Both the position numbers and the translations under genes were made by a program. Shown here in pieces: positions 52,204 to 61,126 of a DNA stretch of 64,000 nucleotides. How positions within the stretch are numbered: position 1 is the stretch's first letter; every line of letters starts with the position of its first letter. Source of the stretch: Azospirillum picis (GTDB lineage: Bacteria > Pseudomonadota > Alphaproteobacteria > Azospirillales > Azospirillaceae); NCBI RefSeq assembly GCF_017876115.1, contig NZ_JAGINO010000020.1, positions 62,001-126,000 on the forward strand, read 5' to 3'. The notes beneath the pieces were generated by a model that saw nothing but the letters and a program-made list of their open reading frames with translations, was not told the origin of the DNA and searched no databases.

Positions 52204-53094
52204 TTAACGCCTGGCTGGCTTCTGTGGCGGCACGTCCTGAGCCAATGCCACGCGCACGCGTGCCATGTCGGGCCCGGCGGCCCTCGCTGCCGTTTTTTGC
52301 ACCGGCTTTCCTGCCGACCTTGCCGGCTGCTTCGTCGGAACCTTGCCGGGTGACGTCGTCTCGGCGACCTGTACCCGCCCCCGGACGGCCGGCATGGCAG
52401 GAGACTTGGACGCTGCCAGGATCGTCGTCTTGGCCGTGGGGGTAGCCTGGGCCAGCGCCCTTTCGCGTGCCTTGGCCCGGGCGCGGGCCTGCGCTTCCAG
52501 GATCTGCGGCGCCCGCGGCTCGGCGCCCTTCGGCGTCCAGGTGCGGAACGGGCCGGTGTCGACATGGACATGGCCGGTGTGAGGATACATGGCGTAACCG
52601 CCACGTTGCATCGCCGCCGCCTCTTCCGCCAGCCGGGCAGGGGCGATGCCGGCGATGGAAAAGTCCGCCGCCTGTCCGCGCATGTGGTAGGAGTTCTCGG
52701 CGACGTTCGGATTGCTGCGGGCGAGGCTGGCGTTGGTGGCGCTCGACCGGTAGCCGGAGGTGAGGCGGATCGGCGCCTCGTCGGGCGCACCGGTGCGCCG
52801 GCGCAGTTCCACGAGCATGTCGACCAGCGCCGGATCGACGGGGATCGTCTCGTCGGTGCGGCGGTCGCGGAACAGGACGGAGATGTCGCGGAGCGCATCC
52901 ATGTCATAGCCGTCGCCGGGCCGCCAGTAAGTGGCGGACACCGACTCACCGCTGGCCGGGTGGCTCAGCACCACCGAACGAGGTTCGCCGTCCAATTTCG
53001 CGCTTTCAAGGCGGGTGTCGGTGGCGCAGCCGGCAAGCTGTGCCGCAGCGGCCAGCACGGCGAGGATTCCCAAGGCACGGCCGGTGATGCGCAT
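52204..53094 (-). CDS. DUF882/peptidase M15-like lipoprotein
   Basis: A 296-residue cell-wall protein (YcbK/DUF882 family). Lipobox LAGC gives the lipidated Cys at residue 23; the metal site is HMRGQAADF and HTGHVHVDTG; LTSGYRS is conserved. The last ~100 residues are Ala/Lys/Pro-rich and disordered. Probably a murein endopeptidase or modifier. Confidence 0.85.
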   Translation of the reverse strand: MRITGRALGILAVLAAAAQLAGCATDTRLESAKLDGEPRSVVLSHPASGESVSATYWRPGDGYDMDALRDISVLFRDRRTDETIPVDPALVDMLVELRRRTGAPDEAPIRLTSGYRSSATNASLARSNPNVAENSYHMRGQAADFSIAGIAPARLAEEAAAMQRGGYAMYPHTGHVHVDTGPFRTWTPKGAEPRAPQILEAQARARAKARERALAQATPTAKTTILAASKSPAMPAVRGRVQVAETTSPGKVPTKQPARSAGKPVQKTAARAAGPDMARVRVALAQDVPPQKPARR

Positions 53095-53997
53095 CGCTTT
53101 CCCCCCGAAGCTTTGCCCGATCTCTCCACAGGCGCTCCTGCGCCTGGACCCTGCCGCCCCCTCGCGGCCGGATTGCGTGCCGAATTAAATACCAAGAATG
53201 TCACGCGAGGCCACTGTGACAAAGCAACCTGTGTCGCATTCGGCACGCGCAAGTAATTTTTCCGGGGCGAGTGAAAAACACCGAATCAACCATCAAGGAA
53301 ACCGGGGGTGGAGCGTCGGCTCAAGACTTTGCGAGCAGCCGGCAATCCGGGGCGGATTGCCTCGTCGGCATGCCGTCCAGTGCCGCATCGCTGCGGGCAG
53401 CACCATGGTGGACGATCACCGCAAGCCCAACCCTGGCAACGATCAACGATTGGCAAGCGCCGGCACCCCCGCCAGGTGAATGGCCCCGGCCGGTTCGTGG
53501 CGGATACCGGCCTCGGTGCAGGTGCTGTCGCGGCCCATCGGGCCGGCCCGCGCAGCAGGTCCAGGACGGCAGGGTCGGAACCGCCGGTCACGGGATCGGT
53601 GTCGGTGACGACGCAAAGGCTGCGGCGCCATGTGCCACCCTGTGGTCGGTGACGTCGTCGGGGTGATTGAGGCGGCATGTGTGCACGACGATCCCCGGTG
53701 CCGAATGTCCTCGGGTCCGCTTCAGATGAGGGAATACACGGCGCGAGCACCTAGGGAATTGATCCTAAGGCGAACGGTCGTGGTCGGACCATGGTGGTGG
53801 CGGCCCTCTCCCAAGTCGAGCGGTCTCCTATCCGTCCGGTGCGGCGGAAAGTGCCGGAAACCCCGATCCGGCGACCCACGAAGGGCACCTGTCCAAACCC
53901 ATAAGATGTGGTAGGTTGGCCGTGGTCGCGTGATGCGCGGCATGTCTTTCTGGGTCTCCGCAAATGCGGCGACCGGCTCCGGCGGAACCCGACGCGG
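53095..53997. other. 900-bp stretch without a convincing gene
   Basis: No frame has good coding character. A minus-strand segment near 53,480-53,640 would encode LCVVTDTDPVTGGSDPAVLD, which reads like protein and may be the relic of a decayed gene, but I cannot name it. Confidence 0.35.
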
Positions 53998-54771
53998 ATG
54001 GATCCTGACAAGCTCGCCAAAGTCCTCGCCATGGCCGAGTCGGAGCATCAGGGCGAGGCGTTGTCCGCCCTGCGGGCCGCCCGGATCATGCTGTCCCGGG
54101 CCGGCCTGTCCTTCCGCGATTTGGCCGAGCGCGCCCGTTCCCCCGCCGCACCGGCGCCGGAGCCGCCGCCCACGGTGGTGCAGCCCGGTGCCCCGGCCCA
54201 GCCGCCGGCACCGGACGATCTCGTCCGCGGCCTGCGCCGACAGGTCAGGGACCTGGAGCTGGAACTGGCCACGCTGCGCCGGCAGTTCGACAAGGCGGCG
54301 GGCGACGCCGACCGCCACCGCGAGGACGCCGACCGCTGGCGCGCGCTGGCGCGTGAAACCGCCGAAAAGCTGTGGGACATGGGCAAGGCGCTGGAGCGCA
54401 AGCATTCGCGCCGTGCCGATACCGATAAGCGCCGGACCGTGCTCGACCTGTTGCAGGATCCGGGCAGCGCCCTGCTGTCCGACCGCGAGATCGCGCGCCG
54501 GGTCGGGGTGTCGCCGCACGACGTCACCCATTGGCGGCGGCGCCTCGCCATCGTCGGGCGCAAGCTGCGGCTGTTGCCGGTGGTTCCGCGTGGCCGCGGC
54601 CTTTGGGCAGGGCCTTCGGCGGTCGGGCTGGCGCAGGCAAGGCTGTCCGGCACGCGACCGGCCACAGCGACGGCCGATCGCGAACGTCACCGTTGGCTTG
54701 GCTTCAGCGCGGAGATCACCATAGCCGAACGCGGCAGCCGGCGCTGTATCGCTCCGGTCCGGCGGCGCTGA
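53998..54771 (+). CDS. Hypothetical protein with coiled coil and HTH
   Basis: A 257-residue protein. The first 45 residues (LAKVLAMAESEHQGEALSAL, RAARIMLSRAGLSF) resemble DUF2786-type helices; residues ~75-140 are a charged coiled coil (LRRQVRDLELELATLRRQFD); ~165-190 are a helix-turn-helix (LSDREIARRVGVSPHDVTHW). Probably a DNA-binding protein. I chose the ATG at 53998 because the upstream extension has no ribosome site. Confidence 0.6.
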   Translation: MDPDKLAKVLAMAESEHQGEALSALRAARIMLSRAGLSFRDLAERARSPAAPAPEPPPTVVQPGAPAQPPAPDDLVRGLRRQVRDLELELATLRRQFDKAAGDADRHREDADRWRALARETAEKLWDMGKALERKHSRRADTDKRRTVLDLLQDPGSALLSDREIARRVGVSPHDVTHWRRRLAIVGRKLRLLPVVPRGRGLWAGPSAVGLAQARLSGTRPATATADRERHRWLGFSAEITIAERGSRRCIAPVRRR

Positions 54772-54780
54772 GCCCCATCG

Positions 54781-55497
54781 TCAGGGCGCCAGGCGGTAGC
54801 CGCCGGGCTCCGTCACCAGGATGCGGGCGTTCGACGGGTCGGCCTCGATCTTCTGCCGCAACCGGTAGACGTGGGTTTCCAGCGTGTGGGTGGTGACGCC
54901 GGCATTGTAGCCCCAAACCTCGCCCAGCAGCGTCTCGCGCCCGACCACGGAACCACCCGCCCGGTACAGGTATTTCAGGATCGCGGTTTCCTTTTCGGTC
55001 AGGCGGATCTTGCGATCGGCCCGTTCATCCAGCAGCAGTTTGGCGCCGGGGCGGAAGCTGTAGGGGCCGATGGCGAAGACAGCGTCCTCGGTCTGTTCGT
55101 ACTGGCGCAACTGGGCGCGCAGCCGCGCGATCAGCACCCCCAGCCGGAACGGTTTGGTCACATAGTCGCTGGCGCCGGAGTCCAGCCCCAGGATGGTATC
55201 GGCATCGCTGGCGGACGCCGTCAGCATGATGATCGGGCAGCGGACGCCCTCGCGCCGCAGCAACCTGCACACCTCCCGCCCGTCCATGTCCGGCAGCCCG
55301 ACATCGAGCAGGATGGCGGAAAAGCCGCTCGCCCCGCCTGTTCCGCCGGATGCGGCGGTCCGTACCGCCGCCAATGCCGCCGCCCCGTCGCCAGCCTCCT
55401 CGGTCGCGAACTCCTCCAGCAGCCTGAGCTGTTCCGCCAGCGACTGGCGAAGGGCGATGTCGTCGTCGACCAGGAGGATGCGCTTTGCGGAGGTCAT
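54781..55497 (-). CDS. OmpR-family response regulator
   Basis: A 238-residue two-component regulator: receiver domain with acidic pocket ILLVDDD, phosphorylation Asp in AILLDVGLPDMDG, Thr in LTASAS and Lys in VTKPF; then an OmpR-type winged helix (LTEKETAILKYLYRAGGSVV, VETHVYRLRQK). No sensor kinase adjoins it, so it is an orphan here. Confidence 0.92.
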   Translation of the reverse strand: MTSAKRILLVDDDIALRQSLAEQLRLLEEFATEEAGDGAAALAAVRTAASGGTGGASGFSAILLDVGLPDMDGREVCRLLRREGVRCPIIMLTASASDADTILGLDSGASDYVTKPFRLGVLIARLRAQLRQYEQTEDAVFAIGPYSFRPGAKLLLDERADRKIRLTEKETAILKYLYRAGGSVVGRETLLGEVWGYNAGVTTHTLETHVYRLRQKIEADPSNARILVTEPGGYRLAP

Positions 55498-55630
55498 GGG
55501 GCGTGGCGGACAGGGGCGTGGAGCGGATTGCCCGCGGCTGCGGCGCCGGGACCGCGCCTTAGTAGCATGGCCCTGGCCGGTTGTCGTGGTGGCTCTGGTG
55601 GCGGCTCCGTACCGGTCGGGGGGCGCCGCG

Positions 55631-56152
55631 TCACAGGTTCCCTTGCAGGGCGTCGATCATCGTGGCGGCCCCCGCCGGTCCGGCGCTGGCCCGCACCAGC
55701 CGGTGATCGGGAACGCCGAGCTCCTGCACGGCCGCGGCGGTCACCTCGTCCGGCACCACGATGCGGCGCATCAGCGCCAGCACGCCCTGCTCCAGGTTGC
55801 GTCGCACGGCGGCCTCCTCGGTGCCGAGTGCCGGATCATTCCAGTGCAGGTGGGCGACCAGCGCCACGAAGCGCAGGCGGCGATCATCGGCCGGCAGGCT
55901 GGCGGCAAGGTTCGCCAGCGCATCGCCGTCCAGCAGCACGGTCGCGCCGTCGGGCAGCCGCGACAGCGTCACGTCCGCGGCCAGGATCGCCGACGGATCG
56001 ATCTGCGGATGCTGCCCGGGCAGTGCATGGGCGGTCATTTCGACCCCGGCGGCGCGCACCGCCTCCATCATCCGGCGGCTGTAGGACGAGGGCGGCAGGC
56101 TGGCCGGCATCACCACATGGATGGCCGGCGGCAGCAGCGTCTGGTTCTGCAT
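55631..56152 (-). CDS. Hypothetical protein, glycosyltransferase-like fold
   Basis: 173 residues. IHVVMPASLPPSSYSRRMME followed by VTLSRLPDGATVLLDGDALA and LVAHLHWNDPALG resembles the N-terminal half of a GT-B glycosyltransferase, with no donor domain. Start at 56152. Function unknown; possibly a truncated transferase. Confidence 0.5.
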   Translation of the reverse strand: MQNQTLLPPAIHVVMPASLPPSSYSRRMMEAVRAAGVEMTAHALPGQHPQIDPSAILAADVTLSRLPDGATVLLDGDALANLAASLPADDRRLRFVALVAHLHWNDPALGTEEAAVRRNLEQGVLALMRRIVVPDEVTAAAVQELGVPDHRLVRASAGPAGAATMIDALQGNL

Positions 56153-56358
56153 CGTCACGGGGGAAGGGCTCCCGAAAATGGGTTCCGGCACGGTCCGGAA
56201 CGGGCAGGCTAACCGGATCGTTGCGCCGGCGGCAACGGTGTGGCGCGCGGGAAGTGCTGGACAGGGACGCGCCACCTGCGCTTTGCTTCGCCCGCCTGAC
56301 GCACCATGTCCCGTTTCTGCGCCGAACTTGGCGCCCCGCTACGCGAAGCCTCCTGACG

Positions 56359-57639
56359 ATGCACGCCGAATCCTCCCCCGCCTCCACCTCCACGGCCCGC
56401 CTGTCCGCTCCAGCGGCGTCAGCGAATGCAGTGCCGATCGGCGCGGCGCAGAGCGGACGGGCGCCGATCGACGAGGCTGTTGTCCGTGCCGTCGACCGGG
56501 CGCTGGCCGCGTTGCGGCGGGGAGAGGTCGTGGCGATCGAGAGCGCCGACGGCACGGTGGGCGCGGCGGTGTCCGTGGAATCGGTGGGGACCGATGCGGT
56601 GGCGCGGCTGAAGGATCTGACCGGCGGACTTCCAAGGCTGGTGGTGACCCGGCGTCGCGCGGTGGTGCTCGGGCTTGCCCGACCGCGGTCGGCGGAGCCG
56701 GTCGGCGACCTGTCCGATGACCAGGCGGCGGTGGAGTCCAGCGAGGGCTTCGGTGCGATGGTGCTGGACCGCCCCGGCGGGCTGACCGCAGGCCAGGCCC
56801 ACGAACTGGCCGATCCCGAACAGCATCCCGAATCACAGGGCGTGCTGCCCGCCGGGCTTTCCGTCGCGGAGGCGGTACCGGGCAGTCGCGAGGCCGCCGC
56901 CGTCGACCTTGCCCGGCTGGCGCGGCTGCTGCCGGCCGCCATCACGGCCGATCTCGCGGGCACCGGACAGACGGCGGCCGGCTGGGCGGCGGAGCATGAC
57001 CTGCTGTTGGTGCGCGCCGCCGACATCGCCGACTACCGGGTTCATGTCGTGCGTACCCTGCGCCGCGTCGCCGACGCGCGCGTGCCCCTGGCGGGGGCGG
57101 AGAACACCCGCATTTATGCCTTCCGTCCGGCGGATGGCGGGCCGGAGCATCTGGCGATCGTCATCGGCGATCCCGATCCTGGCCGACCCGTGCTGGCGCG
57201 GCTTCATTCCGAATGCTTCACCGGCGATCTGCTGGGCAGCCTGCGCTGCGACTGCGGCGACCAGTTGCGCGGGGCGATCGCCGAGATCGCCCGTCAGGGT
57301 AGCGGCGTCCTGCTGTACCTGGCGCAGGAAGGACGGGGCATCGGGCTGGTGAACAAGCTGCGGGCCTACCGCATCCAAGACCGCGGCTTCGATACCGTCG
57401 ACGCCAATGAGATCCTCGGTTTCGAGGCGGACGAGCGGGTCTATCTGCCGGCAGCGGAGATGCTGAGGCAACTGGGGTTCTCGGCCGTCCGGCTGATGAC
57501 CAACAATCCGGAGAAGCTGCGCCAGCTCGCCCGCTGCGGCATTGCGGTGGTCGAACGCGTGGCCCACATCTTCCCAGCCAACGGCCACAACGAAGCCTAT
57601 CTTCGCACCAAGGCCGAACGCAGCGGCCATATGTTCTGA
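56359..57639 (+). CDS. ribA: GTP cyclohydrolase II with a degenerate RibB-like N-terminus
   Basis: The first enzyme of riboflavin synthesis. The C-terminal ~200 residues contain the zinc ligands CFTGDLLGSLRCDC and YLAQEGRGIGLVNKLRAY, DTVDANEILGFEADER. The N-terminal ~200 residues resemble a dihydroxybutanone-phosphate synthase scaffold (EVVAIESADGTVGAAVSVES) but lack the acidic active-site motif (DxREGD), so this half is probably inactive. 426 residues from the ATG at 56359; the ribosome site is weak. Confidence 0.9.
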   Translation: MHAESSPASTSTARLSAPAASANAVPIGAAQSGRAPIDEAVVRAVDRALAALRRGEVVAIESADGTVGAAVSVESVGTDAVARLKDLTGGLPRLVVTRRRAVVLGLARPRSAEPVGDLSDDQAAVESSEGFGAMVLDRPGGLTAGQAHELADPEQHPESQGVLPAGLSVAEAVPGSREAAAVDLARLARLLPAAITADLAGTGQTAAGWAAEHDLLLVRAADIADYRVHVVRTLRRVADARVPLAGAENTRIYAFRPADGGPEHLAIVIGDPDPGRPVLARLHSECFTGDLLGSLRCDCGDQLRGAIAEIARQGSGVLLYLAQEGRGIGLVNKLRAYRIQDRGFDTVDANEILGFEADERVYLPAAEMLRQLGFSAVRLMTNNPEKLRQLARCGIAVVERVAHIFPANGHNEAYLRTKAERSGHMF

Positions 57640-57869
57640 TCGTCCGCCGTTGTTTCCGGCGCCGCGGCCGGCAGTCGTCGCGGGGGCAGGAATCGCCATG
57701 CCGGACCGGCAGTTCTTGCCGATCGGGCGTGGTGGCCGATGCGCTGGGAATCGGATTCCGGGTGGAGGCCGCCCGAGACCTCCCGCAAACCGGGATTCCG
57801 CAGGTCGCCGTTTCTGGCATGGGGTTTGCTTGAAACGATCGGCATGACCACCGAGCCGGGAGACTGACC

Positions 57870-58808
57870 ATGGCCACCGCCACGATCGACAGCAGTGCCT
57901 CCCGGTACCCGACGCCGCGCGAAGCGGTACGGACCGAAAGGGAATCGCCGGTCATCAACGGCGGCCACAACGGTGGCCCGGTCGAAATCAAGGGTGAGAT
58001 GTCCTTCTGGGATTTCCTGGACGTCATCAACCCGCTTCAGCACATCCCCCTGGTCAACACCATCTATCGCGAGATCACGGGCGACACGATTCAGCCCTCT
58101 ATGCAGGTGATGGGAGACATGCTCTATGGCGGCGTGATCGGCGGGATGGCGTCGATTGCCAATGCGGTGATCGAGGAGTCGACCGGAAAGAATGTCGGCG
58201 ACACGGTCATGGCTTCGCTTGGCTTCGGCGGCGACCATCCCGCGAACGCCGAAGCCGTCGCGGACGCCCCTGGCGGGCCGGCGGCGGCCGCTTCTCCCGC
58301 GGAGGCGGCAGGCCCGGCGGCTGCACCGACGGGCAGCCTCGCTGGCGCACTGGCCGCCGCCGGTCCGCCGGTCCGTCTCGGCGCCGAGCCTCCGCCTGCT
58401 GGAAATGGGGCGTCCCCGGCCCTGGTGGCGCAACTCGCGGCTGGTGGCGCCGTGCCCCATCCCACCAAGATGCCGCCGCGCGACACGCCGCTGGCCAGCT
58501 CCGCCCTGGCAAAGCACAGCATTCCGCGCAACGTCGCGCCGGCTGCCGGTCCCGTCCTGGCCAATGCGCGGGTGTCCGGCCCGGCACCGCCGCAAGCCCA
58601 GGACGCGCCCCGCACGGGAGCGGGGCCGGCCGGCGCGTTGCCCAATGAGTCGCCGGGCGCGACGGCGCCCATGCAGGCCGGCCCGATGCCGGTCCCCACC
58701 GAAATGCTGTCGGAGACGATGATGCGCAATCTGGCGAAATACGAGCAGTCGCGCAAAGCCGTGAGCGCCGCTGCCCAGTCCGCCGGTGCGATGCGGGTGT
58801 CGGGATGA
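57870..58808 (+). CDS. Hypothetical Pro/Ala-rich protein
   Basis: A 312-residue protein. Residues ~44-110 are conserved-looking (MSFWDFLDVINPLQHIPLVN, TIYREITGD, GGVIGGMASIANAVIEE) with a Gly-rich hydrophobic stretch; residues ~125-285 are a disordered Pro/Ala linker; the end is helical (LSETMMRNLAKYEQSRKAVS). The stop overlaps the start of the transpeptidase gene (ATGA), so a wall or envelope link is possible. Confidence 0.65.
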   Translation: MATATIDSSASRYPTPREAVRTERESPVINGGHNGGPVEIKGEMSFWDFLDVINPLQHIPLVNTIYREITGDTIQPSMQVMGDMLYGGVIGGMASIANAVIEESTGKNVGDTVMASLGFGGDHPANAEAVADAPGGPAAAASPAEAAGPAAAPTGSLAGALAAAGPPVRLGAEPPPAGNGASPALVAQLAAGGAVPHPTKMPPRDTPLASSALAKHSIPRNVAPAAGPVLANARVSGPAPPQAQDAPRTGAGPAGALPNESPGATAPMQAGPMPVPTEMLSETMMRNLAKYEQSRKAVSAAAQSAGAMRVSG

Positions 58809-59386
58809 GCGAGGCTGCCACCGACCGTTCTGCCATGCAGGCCGTCGAGATCCGCGTGACCGGCAACCGCCTCCGGTGGCCGGGAGGGGAGGCGCCCTGC
58901 GTGCTCGGACGCGGTGGCGTGCGTGAGGACAAGAGGGAGGGGGATGGCGCCACCCCCGTCGGCCGCTTCGTCCTGCGCCGCGTGCTGTGGCGTGCCGACC
59001 GTCTCCCGTGCCCGCAGACCGGACTGCCGGTCCAGCCCATTGCCGTGGACGACGGCTGGTGCGACGCACCGGACGATCCGGCCTATAACCGGCCTGTGCG
59101 GCGCCCCTATCCCGCCAGCCATGAGACGATGTGGCGGGATGACCACGTCTACGACATCGTGGTGGTGATGGGGCACAATGACGACCCGGTCGTTCCCGGG
59201 CACGGCAGCGCCGTGTTCCTGCACCTTGCCCGCCCGGACCGGGCGCCCACCGCAGGGTGCGTCGCGCTGGCCATGGAGGACATGCTGCGCCTGCTGAAGG
59301 AGTGCGGGCCGGGCAGTGCGCTCAGCGTCAGTTGCCAAGCGGCCGATACGATGGCCAATAGGATGCCCGATACGCCGGCAGGCTGA
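58805..59386 (+). CDS. L,D-transpeptidase-like (YkuD) protein
   Basis: A 193-residue protein of the YkuD family without signal peptide. The catalytic motif is HGSAVFLHLARPDRAPTAGC, with the nucleophilic Cys in TAGCVAL. GRGGVREDKREGDGATPVGR is the typical N-terminal part. Such enzymes form 3-3 cross-links; this cytosol-like version resembles the YafK/ErfK short group. Confidence 0.87.
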   Translation: MSEAATDRSAMQAVEIRVTGNRLRWPGGEAPCVLGRGGVREDKREGDGATPVGRFVLRRVLWRADRLPCPQTGLPVQPIAVDDGWCDAPDDPAYNRPVRRPYPASHETMWRDDHVYDIVVVMGHNDDPVVPGHGSAVFLHLARPDRAPTAGCVALAMEDMLRLLKECGPGSALSVSCQAADTMANRMPDTPAG

Positions 59387-59443
59387 CCAAGCGGCCGGAG
59401 CAGCGACGCCAGGGACTGAAAAGCCGGAACGGGAGCCGCTTGG

Positions 59444-60166
59444 TCAGACCGGATAGGGGCGGGCGCCGAAGATCGCGGTGCCCACCCGGACATGGGTGGC
59501 GCCGAAACGGATTGCGGTCTCGTAGTCGCCGCTCATGCCCATGCTGACCTCGGACAGCCCGAGCCGCCGCGCCATCTCCGCCAGCAGCGCGAAATGCATC
59601 GCGGGCTCCTCGTCGACAGGGGGAATGCACATCAGTCCGGTGACCGGCAGCCCCAGCCGGCCGCGGCAATCGGCGAGGAACCCCTCGACCTCCGCCGGGG
59701 CGATACCGGCCTTCTGCGGTTCCTCGCCGGTATTGACCTCGATCAGGCAGCGCGGCCGCCGTCCCGACTTCGCCATCTCCTCTGCCAGCGCTTCGGCCAG
59801 CTTGGGGCGGTCCAGCGTCTGGATCACGTCGAACAGCGCGACCGCGTCCTTGACCTTGTTGGTCTGCAGCGGCCCGATCAGGTGCAGTTCGAGATCCGGG
59901 AAACGCTCCTTCAGCGTCGGGAACTTGGCTTTCGCCTCCTGCACGCGGTTCTCGCCGAACACGCGCTGGCCGGCGTCGAGCGCCTCCTCCACCGCTTCGG
60001 CCGGATGGGTCTTGGAAACCGCGACAAGCGTCACCTGGCCGGCTGCGCTTCCGGAGGCGGAAGCAGTGGCGGCGATGGCGCGCCGCACCTCCTCCAGGCG
60101 CTTCGTCACCGAGTCGGCGCCCGTGTTCCTACCGGTTTCTTCCCCGGTGCCTTGCGTCGTCGTCAT
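59444..60166 (-). CDS. YggS-family pyridoxal phosphate protein
   Basis: A 240-residue PLP-homeostasis protein. VTLVAVSKTHPAEAVEEALD carries the PLP lysine; FGENRVQEAK, LELHLIGPLQTNK, VNTGEEPQKAGI and LSMGMSGDYE-type SMGMSGDYETAIRFGATHVR follow. Start at 60166 (MTTTQGTGEE). Fold-type III, no enzymatic activity known. Confidence 0.93.
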   Translation of the reverse strand: MTTTQGTGEETGRNTGADSVTKRLEEVRRAIAATASASGSAAGQVTLVAVSKTHPAEAVEEALDAGQRVFGENRVQEAKAKFPTLKERFPDLELHLIGPLQTNKVKDAVALFDVIQTLDRPKLAEALAEEMAKSGRRPRCLIEVNTGEEPQKAGIAPAEVEGFLADCRGRLGLPVTGLMCIPPVDEEPAMHFALLAEMARRLGLSEVSMGMSGDYETAIRFGATHVRVGTAIFGARPYPV

Positions 60167-60307
60167 GGCGGCCCCCAATGGCATCGCTGCGGGTATACAG
60201 CGCTTTCGCGGCGTGTTAGCGGACGGTCCGCGGAAACGCAAGCGCCCCAAGGCGCCGGCCCCAAGGCTTCGGTATCGCCACCGCCTGCACATCGAGGAGA
60301 TCTCCGC

Positions 60308-60922
60308 ATGCGGAGTCCGTTTCGTTCCCTGCTTTCCGCCCTGAGTCCGGCAAAAGCCCCCGCCTTTGCCATCCCTGTTCTTGCCGCCATCGCGTTCGCT
60401 GCCCTCGCCGGTGCCGCCTCGGCCCAGGCACAGGAGCATGGAAAGGCGCCGCCGAAGGCTGCCGCTCCGGCCAAGCCGGGCGCGAAACAGGGCAAGGAGA
60501 AGGTCATGGCCGGTTCGCCAATGACCAAGGTCCGTTTCAGCGAACCGGCCTATCCGCTGGCGGACGACGGCACCTACCGGGCTTTCATGGACAAGATCCT
60601 GGAGGAATACGGGCGCCGCTGCGTGCGGCAGGAGCAGTTCGGCTGGGAACTGGCCAAAGGCGACCAGGAGCGGCTGGACTACGTCTTCCAGGGGACGATG
60701 GCGAACTACGGCAACACCGGCTACCTGCTGGGCGAGATCCATCCGAAGACCGTCACCGATCCCGAGACCCTGGTGTTCCTCGCCGACCGTGAAAAGACGC
60801 GTTACCTGATGGTCTGGACGCCGTTGGAGGCATCGGTGCTGTTCATGATGTGCGAGACCGCCAGCAGCAGCGGAGGTGCAGGCGACGGCAAGGACGCGGC
60901 AAAGGCCGGTGCCAAGAAGTAG
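60308..60922 (+). CDS. Secreted hypothetical protein
   Basis: 204 residues with a signal peptide (AFAIPVLAAIAFAALAGAAS, AQAQ) and a Lys/Ala/Pro-rich linker. The globular part contains YRAFMDKILEEYGRRCVRQE, DYVFQGTMANYGNTGYLLGE. GAGGAGA lies 8 bp upstream. No family recognised. Confidence 0.6.
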   Translation: MRSPFRSLLSALSPAKAPAFAIPVLAAIAFAALAGAASAQAQEHGKAPPKAAAPAKPGAKQGKEKVMAGSPMTKVRFSEPAYPLADDGTYRAFMDKILEEYGRRCVRQEQFGWELAKGDQERLDYVFQGTMANYGNTGYLLGEIHPKTVTDPETLVFLADREKTRYLMVWTPLEASVLFMMCETASSSGGAGDGKDAAKAGAKK

Positions 60923-61066
60923 GGAAGGCGGGCCGCTCCGCAGTTCCGGCCCGGCGGCGCTGCCGGGCCATCCTCCCGACGCCGGAAAAACCTGTCCGGC
61001 GACCTTCACGCCCTCACGGCGTCCCGGTCCCTGCGGTCGTCGTCCGTCGAGGCGGCGGACCGAAAA

Positions 61067-61110
61067 GAAAAAAAGAGGCGGCGGATTGCTCCGCCGCCTT
61101 CATTTCTGCT
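61067..61110. terminator. Bidirectional terminator
   Basis: GGCGGCGGA with TCCGCCGCC, an A-run on one side and TTCATTTC on the other. It ends the porin transcript on the minus strand and the secreted-protein gene on the plus strand. Confidence 0.88.
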
Positions 61111-61126
61111 GCCGGACGTCCGTCGC

